Position numbers and translations under genes: made by a program
Notes under the pieces: generated by a model
Told to the model about the DNA's origin: nothing
Seen by the model: only the letters and a program-made list of their open reading frames with translations
Databases searched by the model: none
Part shown: one piece after another, positions 38,112 to 48,039 of the stretch
Layout: every line of letters starts with the position of its first letter
How positions within the stretch are numbered: the stretch's first letter is position 1
DNA from: Hydrogenophaga pseudoflava
GTDB lineage: Bacteria > Pseudomonadota > Gammaproteobacteria > Burkholderiales > Burkholderiaceae_C
Reading direction: 5' to 3'
NCBI RefSeq assembly: GCF_031020795.1
Contig: NZ_JAVHJP010000001.1
Coordinates: forward strand, 780,751-844,750
Length of the DNA stretch: 64,000 bases

Positions 38112-39481
38112 TCCGCCGCCCCGTTGCCCGCTGGGTGCTGGGCCTGGCCGCGCTGTGCGCCGGCCTGCCATCCTCCTTTGCCCAGGCGCCCGCCGTGGCA
38201 CCCGCTGCCGCAATGCTCTCCGCCGACGCCTACAGCGCGGAGGTCGCCACCGAGTGGTTCGGCCTGGCCCTGCTGCTGACCCAGCAGACCCCGGGCATGA
38301 GCCCGCCCGTGGCCGCGCGCGCCCTGGCCTACCTGAGCCTGGCGCTGTACGAATCGGTGGCGCCGGGCATGCCGGGCCAGCGCAGCCTGGCCGGCCAGCT
38401 CAACGAACTGCAATCGCTGCCCTGGGCGCAGCCGGACGAGCCCCTGCACTGGCCCACCGTGGCGCACACGGCCATGGCCAGCATGACGCGCATGATGTTT
38501 CCGCACGCCAGCGCCGAGAACAAGAACCGCATCGACCTGCTGGAACGCAGCCTGCCGCAGAAGCTGGCGCGCGACTTCGACCCCCAACTGGTGAACGCCG
38601 AGGTGCGCACACGCTCGGAGACCTTCGGCAAGCTGATGGCCATGGCCCTGATGACCTGGGCCCGCACCGACGGCGGCCACGAGGCCTGGGGCCCGCTGCG
38701 CCGCCACCAGGCCAACTACGTGCCACCCAGCGGCGCCGGGCAGTGGTCGCCCACGCCGCCGGCCTACGCCGCGGCGCTGCTGCCCTGGTGGGGCTCGGTG
38801 CGACCGTTTGCGTTGCCCGCGGCCGGCGCCTGCGCGGCCCCGCCGCCGCCCGCCTATTCCGAAGAGACCGGCTCGGCGTTTCAGCGCGAGACCGCCGAGG
38901 TCCACCGCATCAGCCAGGCCGCCACGCAGGAGCAGCGCCAGGTCTCGCTGTACTGGGCCGACGACCCGTTGAAGACCCCCACGCCTGCGGGCCACTGGTC
39001 CTTCATCGCCACCGACCAGCTCAAGGCCGGCAAGGCCAGCCTGGCCCGCGCGGCCCGGGTGTACACGCGCCTGCACGTGGCCATGGCGGACGCCTTCATC
39101 GCCGCCTGGAAGACCAAGTACACCCTCAACCTGCTGCGACCGGTGACCGCGGTGCAGCTGACCATCGACACCCAGTGGGTGCCCACGCTCATGCACACAC
39201 CGCCATTTCCCGAATACCCCTCGGGCCACTCGGTGCTGTCGTCGGCGGCGGCCGGTGTGCTGGAACAGGAGTTCGGCGCGGGCACCCGCTTCACCGACAA
39301 CACCCACAACGACCGCGGCTGGGGCCCTCGCAGCTTCGCCAGCTTCCGGGCCGCGGCCGACGAGGCGGCCATCTCGCGCATGTACGCCGGCATCCATTTC
39401 CGCAGCGGCATCGAGGGCGGCAAGGTGCAAGGGCGCTGCGTGAGCGAGCGCGTGCTCGGTCTTGCCATGGGCGCGCGATGA
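38108..39481 (+). CDS. Exported vanadium-dependent haloperoxidase/PAP2-type phosphatase family protein
   Basis: This protein of 457 residues has a signal peptide (VLGLAALCAGLPSSFAQ) and a helical PAP2/vanadium haloperoxidase core at the C-terminus. The catalytic set is visible: Lys and Arg in KTKYTLNLLRPVTAV, PSGH in FPEYPSGHSVLSS, and Arg plus His in SRMYAGIHFRSG. These residues bind phosphate or vanadate, so the sequence cannot tell a phosphatase from a peroxidase. The gene overlaps both neighbours by ATGA, implying coupled translation with the ASPIC protein and the epimerase. Confidence 0.84.
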   Translation: MIRRPVARWVLGLAALCAGLPSSFAQAPAVAPAAAMLSADAYSAEVATEWFGLALLLTQQTPGMSPPVAARALAYLSLALYESVAPGMPGQRSLAGQLNELQSLPWAQPDEPLHWPTVAHTAMASMTRMMFPHASAENKNRIDLLERSLPQKLARDFDPQLVNAEVRTRSETFGKLMAMALMTWARTDGGHEAWGPLRRHQANYVPPSGAGQWSPTPPAYAAALLPWWGSVRPFALPAAGACAAPPPPAYSEETGSAFQRETAEVHRISQAATQEQRQVSLYWADDPLKTPTPAGHWSFIATDQLKAGKASLARAARVYTRLHVAMADAFIAAWKTKYTLNLLRPVTAVQLTIDTQWVPTLMHTPPFPEYPSGHSVLSSAAAGVLEQEFGAGTRFTDNTHNDRGWGPRSFASFRAAADEAAISRMYAGIHFRSGIEGGKVQGRCVSERVLGLAMGAR

Positions 39482-40428
39482 GCGCCGGCACCGCATCCGC
39501 CCCGGTCACCCGCTGCGGCGACCACACCGTGCACTGGCTCGACGACGGGCGCCAGCGCCTGGGCCTGGTGCCCGGCTTCGGCGGCAGTGCCGCCGCCTGG
39601 CTGCTGCACCCGCAGGCCGGTGCGGCCCCGCGCCAGCCCGAGGTACCGTTCCACCTCTGGCGCCCCTGGTTCGGCGACCCGGATCCGTTCAGCGTGGCCT
39701 CGCTGCCGCTGGTGCCCTGGTCCAACCGCATCAGCGGCGGTGGCTTTGAACAGGACGGGGTGTTCCACCCGCTGGCGCCCAACCGCGCCGGGGAAGCCTG
39801 CCCCATCCATGGAGAAGGCTGGCTGCAGGCCTGGGAGGTACTGGCCCACGACGGGCTGCAGATCGGGTTGCGGCTGGCCTCGCGCCACTTCATGGGCAGC
39901 CCCTACGACTACGTCGCCACCCAGCACTACGAGCTGCTGCCCGACGGCATCGAACAGACCCTGTCGGTGACCCACCTGGGAGAAAACCCCCTGCCCTACG
40001 GCCTGGGCCAGCACCCCTGGCTGCTGCGCAGCCCCGGCACCCGGGTGCAGGCCCGTGTGGGCGGCGTCTGGCTCGGCCACCCCGACCGACTGCCCCGTGC
40101 ACACACCGCCATGCCGCCGGACTGGGACCTGTGCGCGGGTCTTGACGCCCACGGGTCGCTGATCGACAACGCCTTCACCGGCTGGGACGGCACGGCCCGC
40201 ATCGAGTGGCCCGAAAGCGGCTGGGCCCTGACGGTGGAAGACACCTCGGTGACCGGCGATGGCTGCCTGCTGCTGTTCCGGCCGGAGCACGGCCCGAGCT
40301 TCTGCGTGGAACCGGTCAGCCACCCGATCGACGCGGTCCACCTGCCGGGCCGACCGGGGCTGCACCACCTGGCGCAGGGCCAGTCGATGACCCAGCGCCT
40401 GCGGTGGCGCTTCCACCGCATCGGCTGA
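39478..40428 (+). CDS. Aldose 1-epimerase (mutarotase) family protein
   Basis: The protein of 316 residues has the galactose-mutarotase beta-sandwich pattern: VPWSNRISGGGFEQDG (substrate arginine), IHGEGW (first catalytic His), GLGQHPWLL (second His) and the late CVEPVSHPIDA with the conserved glutamate. It interconverts sugar anomers. No signal peptide is seen. It overlaps the haloperoxidase-like gene by four bases and lies nine bases from the convergent transaldolase gene. Beside a xylose operon, a role in supplying the anomer used by the isomerase is plausible. Confidence 0.9.
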   Translation: MSAGTASAPVTRCGDHTVHWLDDGRQRLGLVPGFGGSAAAWLLHPQAGAAPRQPEVPFHLWRPWFGDPDPFSVASLPLVPWSNRISGGGFEQDGVFHPLAPNRAGEACPIHGEGWLQAWEVLAHDGLQIGLRLASRHFMGSPYDYVATQHYELLPDGIEQTLSVTHLGENPLPYGLGQHPWLLRSPGTRVQARVGGVWLGHPDRLPRAHTAMPPDWDLCAGLDAHGSLIDNAFTGWDGTARIEWPESGWALTVEDTSVTGDGCLLLFRPEHGPSFCVEPVSHPIDAVHLPGRPGLHHLAQGQSMTQRLRWRFHRIG

Positions 40429-40436
40429 TCCGGCGC

Positions 40437-41378
40437 TCAGCGCATCATCGCTTCGAGCTTGATCGTGTCGGCCACGAAGGCGCGGATGCCTTCGGACAGC
40501 TTTTCGGTGGCCATCGCGTCCTCGTTCAGCGCGAAGCGGAACGCCGCCTCGTCATACTGCACGAACGGGATGTCCATGGCCTGTGCAGCCTCGGCGTCCA
40601 GGGCCTTGGCCAGTGGCGCCTCGCTGGCTTGCAGCTGGGCCAGCAGGTCGGGACTGATGGTCAGCAGGTCGCAGCCGGCCAGTGCGGTGATCTGGCCCAC
40701 GTTGCGGAAGCTCGCGCCCATCACCTCGGTGGCGATGCCGTGCTTCTTGTAGAAGTTGTAGATGGCGCGCACCGACTGCACGCCCGGGTCGTTGGCGCCG
40801 GCCATGGCGGCCTCGTCCCACTTCGCGCCGGCCTGCTTCTTGTACCAGTCGTAGATGCGGCCCACGAACGGAGAGATCAGCTGCACCTTGGCCTGGCCGC
40901 AGGCCACGGCCTGACAGAAAGAGAACAGCAGCGTGAGGTTGGTGTGGATGCCGTCGCGCTCCAGCCGCGCCGCTGCCTGGATGCCCTCCCAGGTCGAGGC
41001 GATCTTGATCAGGATGCGGTCCACGTGCACACCCTCGCCCTGGTAGAGGTCGATGATGCGGCGCGCGCGGGTCACGGTGGCCTCGGTGTCGAAGCTCAGG
41101 CGGGCATCGACCTCGGTCGAGACCCGGCCGGGCACGTGCTTCAGGATCTCGATGCCGAAGCGCACCAGCAGCCGGTTCATCACCTCGTCGACGCCGTGCT
41201 GCCCGAACTTGGCGACCGTTTCCTGCAGCAGGTGCGCGTACTCGGGCTTCTGCACCGCCTTGAGGATCAGCGACGGGTTGGTCGTCGCGTCGCGCGGCGA
41301 GTAGGCGGCGATCTGGTTGAAGTCACCGGTGTCGGCGACCACGGTGGTGAGCTGCTTGAGGGCATCGAGCTGGTTCAT
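40437..41378 (-). CDS. tal: Transaldolase
   Basis: This class I aldolase (313 residues) of the non-oxidative pentose phosphate pathway swaps a dihydroxyacetone unit between sedoheptulose 7-phosphate and glyceraldehyde 3-phosphate. The Schiff-base lysine is in [13 protein letters not shown], and the N-terminal aspartate block [14 protein letters not shown] is intact. It begins [20 protein letters not shown], as TalB proteins do. It diverges from the HexR-like regulator with a palindromic operator between the two, and it processes pentose phosphates made by the nearby xylose operon. Confidence 0.96.
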   Translation of the reverse strand: MNQLDALKQLTTVVADTGDFNQIAAYSPRDATTNPSLILKAVQKPEYAHLLQETVAKFGQHGVDEVMNRLLVRFGIEILKHVPGRVSTEVDARLSFDTEATVTRARRIIDLYQGEGVHVDRILIKIASTWEGIQAAARLERDGIHTNLTLLFSFCQAVACGQAKVQLISPFVGRIYDWYKKQAGAKWDEAAMAGANDPGVQSVRAIYNFYKKHGIATEVMGASFRNVGQITALAGCDLLTISPDLLAQLQASEAPLAKALDAEAAQAMDIPFVQYDEAAFRFALNEDAMATEKLSEGIRAFVADTIKLEAMMR

Positions 41379-41415
41379 CGGTCTCTCTCAGGGTTGTCGA
41401 GGTTTCACAGAAAGA

Positions 41416-41430
41416 TGTAACTGGGTTACC
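41416..41430. promoter_or_regulatory. Probable HexR/RpiR operator between tal and the regulator gene
   Basis: GTAAC, TGG and GTTAC form a perfect palindrome (core 41417-41429) inside TGTAACTGGGTTACC. It lies 8 bases upstream of the regulator ATG and 37 upstream of tal. HexR sites in other proteobacteria have the same TGTA...TACA outline. Position suggests control of both genes. Confidence 0.65.
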
Positions 41431-41438
41431 ATTTTCGC

Positions 41439-42287
41439 ATGCTTGACCGAATCAGAGCCTCCATGCCCTCACTGGCGCCCGCAGAACAGCGCGTGGGCAA
41501 ACTCGTGCTGCTCGACCCACGCAGCTTCGCCAGCCTGCCGGTTTCCGAACTGGCCGACCGTGCCCATGTGAGCAAACCCACCGTGGTGCGCTTCTGCCGC
41601 AGCATGGGCTACGACGGCCTGTCCGACTTCAAGCTCAAGCTGGCCGGCACCGTCAGCGAAGGCGTGCCCTTCATCCACCGCAGCGTGGACGTGGACGACA
41701 AGGTCAGCGACGTGCTGGTCAAGGTGATCGACAACACGGTGGCGGCCTTCCTCAAGTACCGCAACGACGCCTCGACGCACTCGATCGAAAAGGCCGTCGA
41801 CGCGCTGCTGACCACCTACAAGAACAAGGGCCGCATCGAGTTCTACGGCGCCGGCAACTCGGGCATCGTGGCGCAGGACGCGCAGCACAAGTTCTTCCGC
41901 CTGGGCATCAACGCCATCGCCTACAGCGACGGCCACATGCAGGTGATGAGCGCCTCGCTGCTGGGCCCGGGCGACTGCCTGGTGATCGTCTCCAACTCGG
42001 GCCGCACGCGCGACCTGATGGACGCCGCCGACATCGCGCGCAAGCACGGTGCCACCGTCATCACCGTCACCGCCAGCGGCTCGCCCCTGGCCACCGCCGG
42101 CCACATCCACCTGGCCGCCGACCACCCCGAGGGTTACGACCGCTACAGCCCCATGACTTCGCGCCTGATGCACCTGATGGTGATCGACGTGGTCGCCACC
42201 TGCCTGGCGCTGCGCATCGGCGGCAACAAGCTGCAGCCGCTGCTGAAAGAGATGAAGAACAATCTTCGGAGCAAGCGCTACGCCTGA
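41439..42287 (+). CDS. hexR: RpiR-family transcriptional regulator, HexR-like
   Basis: The protein of 282 residues has an N-terminal RpiR helix-turn-helix (SVSELADRAH-like region; visible as LADRAHVSKPTVVRFCRSMGYDG, residues 39-61). A C-terminal SIS sugar-phosphate domain (RIEFYGAGNSGIVAQD, VIVSNSGRTRDLMDAA) follows. HexR represses central sugar genes and is released by 2-keto-3-deoxy-6-phosphogluconate. The call as HexR rather than another RpiR member rests on overall resemblance and on divergence from tal. Confidence 0.87.
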   Translation: MLDRIRASMPSLAPAEQRVGKLVLLDPRSFASLPVSELADRAHVSKPTVVRFCRSMGYDGLSDFKLKLAGTVSEGVPFIHRSVDVDDKVSDVLVKVIDNTVAAFLKYRNDASTHSIEKAVDALLTTYKNKGRIEFYGAGNSGIVAQDAQHKFFRLGINAIAYSDGHMQVMSASLLGPGDCLVIVSNSGRTRDLMDAADIARKHGATVITVTASGSPLATAGHIHLAADHPEGYDRYSPMTSRLMHLMVIDVVATCLALRIGGNKLQPLLKEMKNNLRSKRYA

Positions 42288-42308
42288 AGGAGAACGCCCG
42301 GCCTCCGA

Positions 42309-43319
42309 TCAGATCCGGCCTTCTTCCACCGCGTGGCAGGCCACACGGGTGCCACCGACATCCCGCAGCACCGGCCGCTCCACCCGGCAACGTTCGTTCG
42401 CATGCGGACAGCGCGGGTTGAACGCACAACCCGCCGGCGGGTCCAGCGGATTGGGCACCTCGCCTTGCACCGGCGTGCGCGCCCGGCCGGTGTGGTGGAT
42501 CTTCGGGATCGCGTCCAGCAGCATGCGCGTGTACGGATGGCGCGGACTGTCGAACAGCGTGTGCTTGTCGGCCAGCTCCACCAGGCGCCCGAGGTACATC
42601 ACACCCACCTGGTCGCTCACATGCCGCACCACCGCCAGGTTGTGGCTGATGAACAGGTAGGTCAGTCCCTGACGACGCTGCAGGTCCTTCATGATGTTGA
42701 GCACCTGCGCCTGCACGCTCACGTCCAGCGCCGAAGTGGGTTCGTCGCAGACCAGGAACTCCGGGTGCGTGGCCAGGGCACGCGCGATCGAGATGCGCTG
42801 GCGCTGCCCGCCCGAGAACTGGTGCGGGAACTTGACCGCGTCCAGCGGCGAGAGCCCGACCGACTGCAGCAGCTCACCCACCCGCTCGCGCAACTCGCCT
42901 GCTCCCGACAGCAGACCGTGCTCGACCAGCGGTTCGGCCACGATGTCCTGCACCCGCCAGCGCGGGTTCAGGCTCGCATACGGGTCCTGGAAGATCATCT
43001 GGATGCGGCGGCGCAGCTGGCGCCCCTGCGGTGTTCTGAACGCCGCGTGCGCGTCCTGCCCGTCGAACTGGAAGCCACCCCGCGTGGGTTCGTACAGCCC
43101 CACCAGCAGGCGTGCCACCGTGCTCTTGCCGCAGCCCGATTCGCCCACCAGCGCCAGCGTCTGGCCACGCGCAATGTCGAAGCCCACGCCGTCGACCGCG
43201 CGCAGCAGCTGGCGCGGGCGCCGCTCCAGCACGCGGTTGAGCCAGGGCACCGAGACGTCGAAGGTTTTGGCCAGGTCGGTGGCGCGCACCAGCGGCTGCG
43301 CCGGGTTGGCAGTGCTCAC
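42309..43319 (-). CDS. dppF: Dipeptide/oligopeptide ABC transporter ATP-binding protein (DppF/OppF type)
   Basis: This is the second ATPase of a peptide importer (336 residues). It has Walker [10 protein letters not shown], signature FSGGQRQ, Walker [13 protein letters not shown] and switch FISHN. The C-terminal oligopeptide/iron-sulfur region has [16 protein letters not shown]. It starts at a GTG that overlaps the dppD stop (GTGA). It pairs with DppD to drive the DppB-DppC channel at the inner membrane and is the last gene of the operon. Confidence 0.92.
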   Translation of the reverse strand: MSTANPAQPLVRATDLAKTFDVSVPWLNRVLERRPRQLLRAVDGVGFDIARGQTLALVGESGCGKSTVARLLVGLYEPTRGGFQFDGQDAHAAFRTPQGRQLRRRIQMIFQDPYASLNPRWRVQDIVAEPLVEHGLLSGAGELRERVGELLQSVGLSPLDAVKFPHQFSGGQRQRISIARALATHPEFLVCDEPTSALDVSVQAQVLNIMKDLQRRQGLTYLFISHNLAVVRHVSDQVGVMYLGRLVELADKHTLFDSPRHPYTRMLLDAIPKIHHTGRARTPVQGEVPNPLDPPAGCAFNPRCPHANERCRVERPVLRDVGGTRVACHAVEEGRI

Positions 43320-44293
43320 GACACACCTCCTGCACCATCGGCCTGCAGCCAGCAGGCGGCCCGCGTCGGGCCGGCGGCGAGCAGATCTGGCCGCTGCGCG
43401 TGACACCGGTCGAACGCGCGGTCGCAGCGCGGGTGGTAGGCACATCCGGCCGGGATCGCGTTCAGGCGCGGCATCGCACCGTCGATCTGGTGCAGCCGTT
43501 CGCGGTCCTGGGTCATGTCGGGAATGCAGGCCATCAGGCCCGCGGTGTAGGGGTGGGCCGGCCGGTGGATCACGTCGTGCACCGGCCCGATCTCCGCGAC
43601 GCGGCCGGCGTACATCACGGCCACGCGGTCGCAGGTCTCGGCGATCACGCCCATGTCGTGCGTGATCAGCATCACCGCGGCACCGCGCTCGCGGCAGATG
43701 CGCTTGAGCAGGGTGATGATCTGCGCCTGGATCGACACGTCCAGCGCGGTGGTCGGTTCGTCGGCCACGATCAGCTTGGGCTCGGCCGCCAGCGCGAGCG
43801 CGATCACCACGCGCTGGCGCATGCCGCCACTGAACTGGTGCGGGTGGTGGTCGATGCGCTGCTCGGCCGCCGGAATGCCGGTGTCGCGCAGCAGCTGGAT
43901 CGCGCGCTCTCGCGCCTCGGCCTGGCTCACCGGCAGGTGGGTGCGGATGGTCTCGGTGAGCTGCCGACCCACGGTGTAGAGCGGGTTCAGCGAGGTCAGC
44001 GGGTCCTGGAAGATGGCCCCGATCTGCCGGCCGCGCACCTTGCGCAGTTCGGCGAATGGCAGGTGGTCGATGCGCCGGCCTTCCAGCAGGATCTCGCCGC
44101 CCGCGATGCGCCCCGGCGGCTCCAGCAGACCGATGATGGACGCGCCGGTCAGCGACTTGCCTGCGCCCGATTCGCCCACCACCCCCAGGATTTCGCCGGG
44201 TGCGATGTCGAAGGAAATGTCGTCCAGCGCGCGCAGCGTGCCGCGGCGGCCCGGGAACTCCACGACCAGGTTTTTGACTTGCAGCAGGCTCAT
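43316..44293 (-). CDS. dppD: Dipeptide/oligopeptide ABC transporter ATP-binding protein (DppD/OppD type)
   Basis: This is the first ATPase of the importer (325 residues), with Walker [10 protein letters not shown]. The residue after the Walker A lysine-serine pair is leucine rather than threonine, as in many OppD proteins. Signature FSGGMRQ, Walker [13 protein letters not shown] and switch LITHD are intact. The C-terminal block [15 protein letters not shown] is typical. Its ATG overlaps the dppC stop by four bases. Confidence 0.92.
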   Translation of the reverse strand: MSLLQVKNLVVEFPGRRGTLRALDDISFDIAPGEILGVVGESGAGKSLTGASIIGLLEPPGRIAGGEILLEGRRIDHLPFAELRKVRGRQIGAIFQDPLTSLNPLYTVGRQLTETIRTHLPVSQAEARERAIQLLRDTGIPAAEQRIDHHPHQFSGGMRQRVVIALALAAEPKLIVADEPTTALDVSIQAQIITLLKRICRERGAAVMLITHDMGVIAETCDRVAVMYAGRVAEIGPVHDVIHRPAHPYTAGLMACIPDMTQDRERLHQIDGAMPRLNAIPAGCAYHPRCDRAFDRCHAQRPDLLAAGPTRAACWLQADGAGGVS

Positions 44294-45216
44294 CGCAGTT
44301 TGGGATTGAGGGCGTCGCGCAGCCAGTCACCGAGCAGGTTGACCGACAACGCGATCAACACCAGCATGGCGCCGGGAAACACCGTGATCCACCATTCGCC
44401 CGAGAACAGGTAGTCGTTGCCGACCCGGATCAGCGTGCCCAGCGAGGGGGCGGTGATGGGTGCACCGACACCGAGGAAGGACAGCGTGGCCTCGATGATG
44501 ATGGCGGTGGCGACCTGGATGGTCGCCAGCACCAGCACCGGCCCCATCACATTGGGCAGCACATGCCGCCGCATGATGCGCAGCGGCGGCACGCCGGTCA
44601 CGCGGGCGGCCTGCACATACTCCTTGTTGCGCTCGACCAGCGTGGAGCCGCGCACCGTGCGCGCGTACTGCACCCAGCCGGTGAGCGTGATGGCCAGCAC
44701 CAGAACGCCGAAGGCCAGCGAGTCCTGCGCGTTGGGAAACAGCGCACGGCCCACGCCCGCAATCAGCAGGGCCACCAGAATGGGCGGAAAGGAGAGCATC
44801 ACGTCGCACAGGCGCATCAGGAAGGCGTCCACCCAGCCGCCCAGAAAGCCGGCGAGCAGGCCCAGCACCACACCGATCAGCACCGACAGCACGACCGAGG
44901 TCAGCCCCACCGCCAGCGAGATGCGGGCCCCGTACATCAGCGCCGAGAGGATGTCGCGCCCCTGGTCCTCCGTGCCCAGCAGGAAGGCAGGGTTGCCGCC
45001 CTCCATCCAGGCCGGGGGCAGGCGCGCATTGCTCAGTTCCAGCGTGGACAGGTCGAACGGATTGTGCGGTGCCACCCAGGGCGCGAACACCGCACAGAAC
45101 ACGCAGACGAAGGCGATCAGCGCCGCCACCATGGCGGTGGGCGACGAGCGGAAGCTGTGGCCGACGTCGCCGTCGAGCCAGCGTCGAAGGGCGGCGATCA
45201 AGGCTCCGCCGATCAC
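44290..45216 (-). CDS. dppC: Dipeptide/oligopeptide ABC transporter permease (DppC type)
   Basis: This inner-membrane permease (308 residues) has an N-terminal helix ([21 protein letters not shown]) and the extended first periplasmic segment with [23 protein letters not shown]. The BPD transport domain carries the EAA-type loop [23 protein letters not shown]. It begins with GTG overlapping the receptor gene stop (GTGA). Family and operon order support the call; the exact peptide substrate is unknown. Confidence 0.92.
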   Translation of the reverse strand: MIGGALIAALRRWLDGDVGHSFRSSPTAMVAALIAFVCVFCAVFAPWVAPHNPFDLSTLELSNARLPPAWMEGGNPAFLLGTEDQGRDILSALMYGARISLAVGLTSVVLSVLIGVVLGLLAGFLGGWVDAFLMRLCDVMLSFPPILVALLIAGVGRALFPNAQDSLAFGVLVLAITLTGWVQYARTVRGSTLVERNKEYVQAARVTGVPPLRIMRRHVLPNVMGPVLVLATIQVATAIIIEATLSFLGVGAPITAPSLGTLIRVGNDYLFSGEWWITVFPGAMLVLIALSVNLLGDWLRDALNPKLR

Positions 45217-46784
45217 TTCACCGACATGAAGCGGAACGGCATGAAGTTGTCCGCCAGCTGTACCAGCTGCACGTTGCCGGCCACACCCCAGGCCAGGGCC
45301 TGCTGGTGCAGCGGAAGATGCCCGACATCGTCGGCGTGCAGCTTGAACGCTTCCTTGATCATCGCGTCGCGCCTGGCCTTGTCGGTCTCCGACTGGATCT
45401 TCAGCGTCAGCTCATCCACCTTGGGATTGCAGTACGACCCCAGGTTGAACTGGCCGCTGCCCTTTTCGTCGACACAGCGCATCAGCGCATTCAGCGCGTT
45501 GTGCGAATCGTAGGTGCCGGGCGTCCAGCCCAGGAGATAGAAGCTGGTGTCGCGCTTGAGGACCTTGGGGAAGTAGGTGCCCTTGGTCTCGGCCTGCAGG
45601 TTCACCTTCACACCGACCTTGGCCAGGTTCGCGGCCACCGCCTGGCAGACGTCGCCGTCGTTCACATAGCGGTCGTTCGGGCAGTTCATGGCCACCTCGA
45701 ACCCGTTGGGGTAGCCGGCGTCGGCCAGCAGCTTCTTGGCTGCCTCGGGGTCGTAGGGCAGGCGGGTGTTCATCGACGCGTCGAAGCCGTTGATGCCGGG
45801 GCCGACCATCAGCGCCGTGGGCTTGGACGCGCCGCGCATCACCACGCGCTGGATGGTGTTGATGTCGATGGCCTGGTAGAAGGCCTGGCGCACGCGTTTG
45901 TCCTTGAACGGGTTCTTGCCCTTCACGTTGGAGTACAGCAGCTCGTCGCGCTTCTGGTCCATGCCCAGGAAGATGGTGCGCAGCTCCGGCCCTTGCAGCA
46001 CCTTGGACTTGCCGCTCGCGTTGATGCGCGCCACGTCCTGCAGCGGCACCGGTTCGATCACGTCCACCTGCCCCGAGAGCAGGGCCGCCACGCGGGTGGC
46101 ATCGTTGCCGATCGGCGTGTACTCCACGTTCACCACATTGCCTTCGATCTTGCCCCAGTAGCTGCCGTTGCGGACAAAGCTGGTCTTGACGTTGGGCTGG
46201 CGCTCGCGCAGGCGGTAGGGCCCGGTGCCATTGGAGCGGAAAGAGGCCGCGTTCTCGATGCCCTTTCGGCGGTCCACCGGCCGGGTGGCCTGGTTCTCCT
46301 CGGCCCACGGCTTGCTCATGATGTAGACCAGCGCCAGCAGGTCGGGCAGGATGGGAAACGGTGTCTTGGTTTCGATCTCGATCGCGGAATCCCCCACCTT
46401 GCGCACTTCCTTGAAGTCGTTGGTGTAGCTCTTCATGTCCGAGCCTTCGCCGGCCGCACGGGCAAAGGAGAACAGCACATCGTCCGCCGTGAATGGCTTG
46501 CCATCGTGGAATTTCACGCCCTTGCGCAGCTCGAAGCGCCACACCGTGGGAGAGGTCTGCTTCCAGCTGGTGGCCAGCGCCGGCACCAGCTTGAGATCCT
46601 TGTCCCGGGCCACGAGACCTTCATACACGTTGCCGGTCACGCTCAGCTGCAAGGATTCGTTGAGCGAGTGCGGGTCCATCGACAAGGCGTCGCCCTGGTT
46701 GCCGATGCGCACCGTCTGCGCCACCGCAGTGCCCGCGATGGCGGCCAGAGCGATGGAGGCGATCAGCGAATGCTTGAAGTTCAT
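45213..46784 (-). CDS. Peptide ABC transporter substrate-binding protein (SBP family 5)
   Basis: This periplasmic receptor (523 residues) has a signal peptide (MNFKHSLIASIALAAIAGTAVAQ) and the family 5 layout: DALSMDPHSLNE, VYEGLVARD, WRFELRKGVKFHDGKPFTADDVLFSF and RQAFYQAIDINTI. Family 5 receptors bind peptides, glutathione, nickel chelates or opines. I chose ATG 46784 since GGAG precedes it and a signal peptide starts there. It sits between an M20 amidohydrolase gene (28 bases upstream) and dppC. Confidence 0.92.
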   Translation of the reverse strand: MNFKHSLIASIALAAIAGTAVAQTVRIGNQGDALSMDPHSLNESLQLSVTGNVYEGLVARDKDLKLVPALATSWKQTSPTVWRFELRKGVKFHDGKPFTADDVLFSFARAAGEGSDMKSYTNDFKEVRKVGDSAIEIETKTPFPILPDLLALVYIMSKPWAEENQATRPVDRRKGIENAASFRSNGTGPYRLRERQPNVKTSFVRNGSYWGKIEGNVVNVEYTPIGNDATRVAALLSGQVDVIEPVPLQDVARINASGKSKVLQGPELRTIFLGMDQKRDELLYSNVKGKNPFKDKRVRQAFYQAIDINTIQRVVMRGASKPTALMVGPGINGFDASMNTRLPYDPEAAKKLLADAGYPNGFEVAMNCPNDRYVNDGDVCQAVAANLAKVGVKVNLQAETKGTYFPKVLKRDTSFYLLGWTPGTYDSHNALNALMRCVDEKGSGQFNLGSYCNPKVDELTLKIQSETDKARRDAMIKEAFKLHADDVGHLPLHQQALAWGVAGNVQLVQLADNFMPFRFMSVK

Positions 46785-46812
46785 GGTTTCTCCTGGTCGG
46801 TTGGATGAAAGC

Positions 46813-48039
46813 TCAAAGCGGGTCGTCGGACAGGGGCATGCCCTGTTCAATCAGGCCGGCGTGGAGGGCCGCGCCCAGTGGCAGCACCTCGTCGTTGAAA
46901 TCGTAGCGGCTGTTGTGCAGGAAGCAGCTGCCTTCCCCGCCCTGCCCCAGCCGCAGGTAGGCTCCCGGCTTGACCTGCAGCATGAAGGAAAAGTCTTCCG
47001 CCCCCATGCTAGGGTCCATTTCCGCGTCCACATGCTCGTCGCCCACCAGATCGCGCGCCACGTGGGCGGCGAACCGGGCCTCGTCCGGTGTGTTGAGGGT
47101 CGCGGGATAGATGCGCTCGTACCGCACGTGCGCGGAAGCGCCCAGGCCCAGCGCCACGCCGGAGCACACCTCGTTCAGCCGGCGCTCGACCAGCGACTGG
47201 ATCTCGGGGCTGAAGGTGCGGACCGTGCCGACCATCGTGGCCTTGCCAGGCACCACGCTGAAGGCCCCGGGATCGCCCGCCTGCATCGAACACAGGCTGA
47301 TGACCGCGTTGTCGATCGCCCTGACATTGCGCGAGACGATGCTCTGCACCGCCGTGATGATATGGGCCGAGACCAGCACCGGGTCCACCGTGAGGTAGGG
47401 GTGCGCACCGTGTCCGCCCTTGCCGGTGACCTCGATGGTGATGCGGTCGGCCGCGGCCATCATCGGCCCGGGGTTCACGCCCACTGTGCCCGGTCGCATC
47501 TGAGGCCAGTTGTGCATGGCGTAGACCGACTGCACCGGGAAGCGCTCGAACAGCCCGTCCTCGATCATGGCCTTGGCACCGGCAAAGCCTTCCTCGCCGG
47601 GCTGGAAGATCAGCACAGCCGTGCCGTCGAAGCGCCGGGTCTCGGCCAGGTAGCGCGCCGCACCGATCAGCATGGTGGTGTGCCCGTCGTGGCCGCAGCC
47701 GTGCATCAGGCCTGCCCGGGTCGATTTCCAGGCGAAATCGTTGAGTTCGTTCATGGGCAGGGCGTCCATGTCGGCACGCAGGCCGATCATCCGCCCGCTG
47801 TCCCGGCGGCGCCCGTGGATCAGCGCCACCACGCCCGTCTTGCCAATCTGCGTGTGGATCTCGTCCACACCGCAGACCTTCAGGGACTCGACCACCCGCC
47901 GGGCGGTGTAGTGTTCCTCGAAACCGAGTTCCGGGTGGGCGTGCAGCTCGCGGCGCAGCGCCGTCAGTTCGGGGTGCAAGGCGGCGATGTGGGCGAACGC
48001 CCGGCCATGAGCGCGGATGCGGGAGGTGTGGGACATCAT
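46813..48039 (-). CDS. M20 family metallo-amidohydrolase (hippurate-hydrolase-like)
   Basis: This di-metal amidohydrolase (408 residues) of the M20D group hydrolyses N-acyl amino acids such as hippurate or acetyl-amino acids. Metal and catalytic blocks are visible: LRADMDALPMNEL, HGCGHDGHTTMLIGAARYLAE, FQPGEEGFAGAKAMIEDGLFE and MGAEDFSFMLQVKPGAY. It has no signal peptide, so it acts in the cytoplasm. Its start overlaps the dppB stop, which places it inside the peptide-transport operon. I infer that it processes the imported compound. Confidence 0.92.
   Translation of the reverse strand: MMSHTSRIRAHGRAFAHIAALHPELTALRRELHAHPELGFEEHYTARRVVESLKVCGVDEIHTQIGKTGVVALIHGRRRDSGRMIGLRADMDALPMNELNDFAWKSTRAGLMHGCGHDGHTTMLIGAARYLAETRRFDGTAVLIFQPGEEGFAGAKAMIEDGLFERFPVQSVYAMHNWPQMRPGTVGVNPGPMMAAADRITIEVTGKGGHGAHPYLTVDPVLVSAHIITAVQSIVSRNVRAIDNAVISLCSMQAGDPGAFSVVPGKATMVGTVRTFSPEIQSLVERRLNEVCSGVALGLGASAHVRYERIYPATLNTPDEARFAAHVARDLVGDEHVDAEMDPSMGAEDFSFMLQVKPGAYLRLGQGGEGSCFLHNSRYDFNDEVLPLGAALHAGLIEQGMPLSDDPL

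Noticed and set aside
36449..40428. Long plus-strand frames covering the ASPIC, haloperoxidase and epimerase genes out of phase
   Set aside because: Signal peptides and family motifs fix the three separate genes; the extra length is Arg/Pro/Ala-rich shadow sequence.
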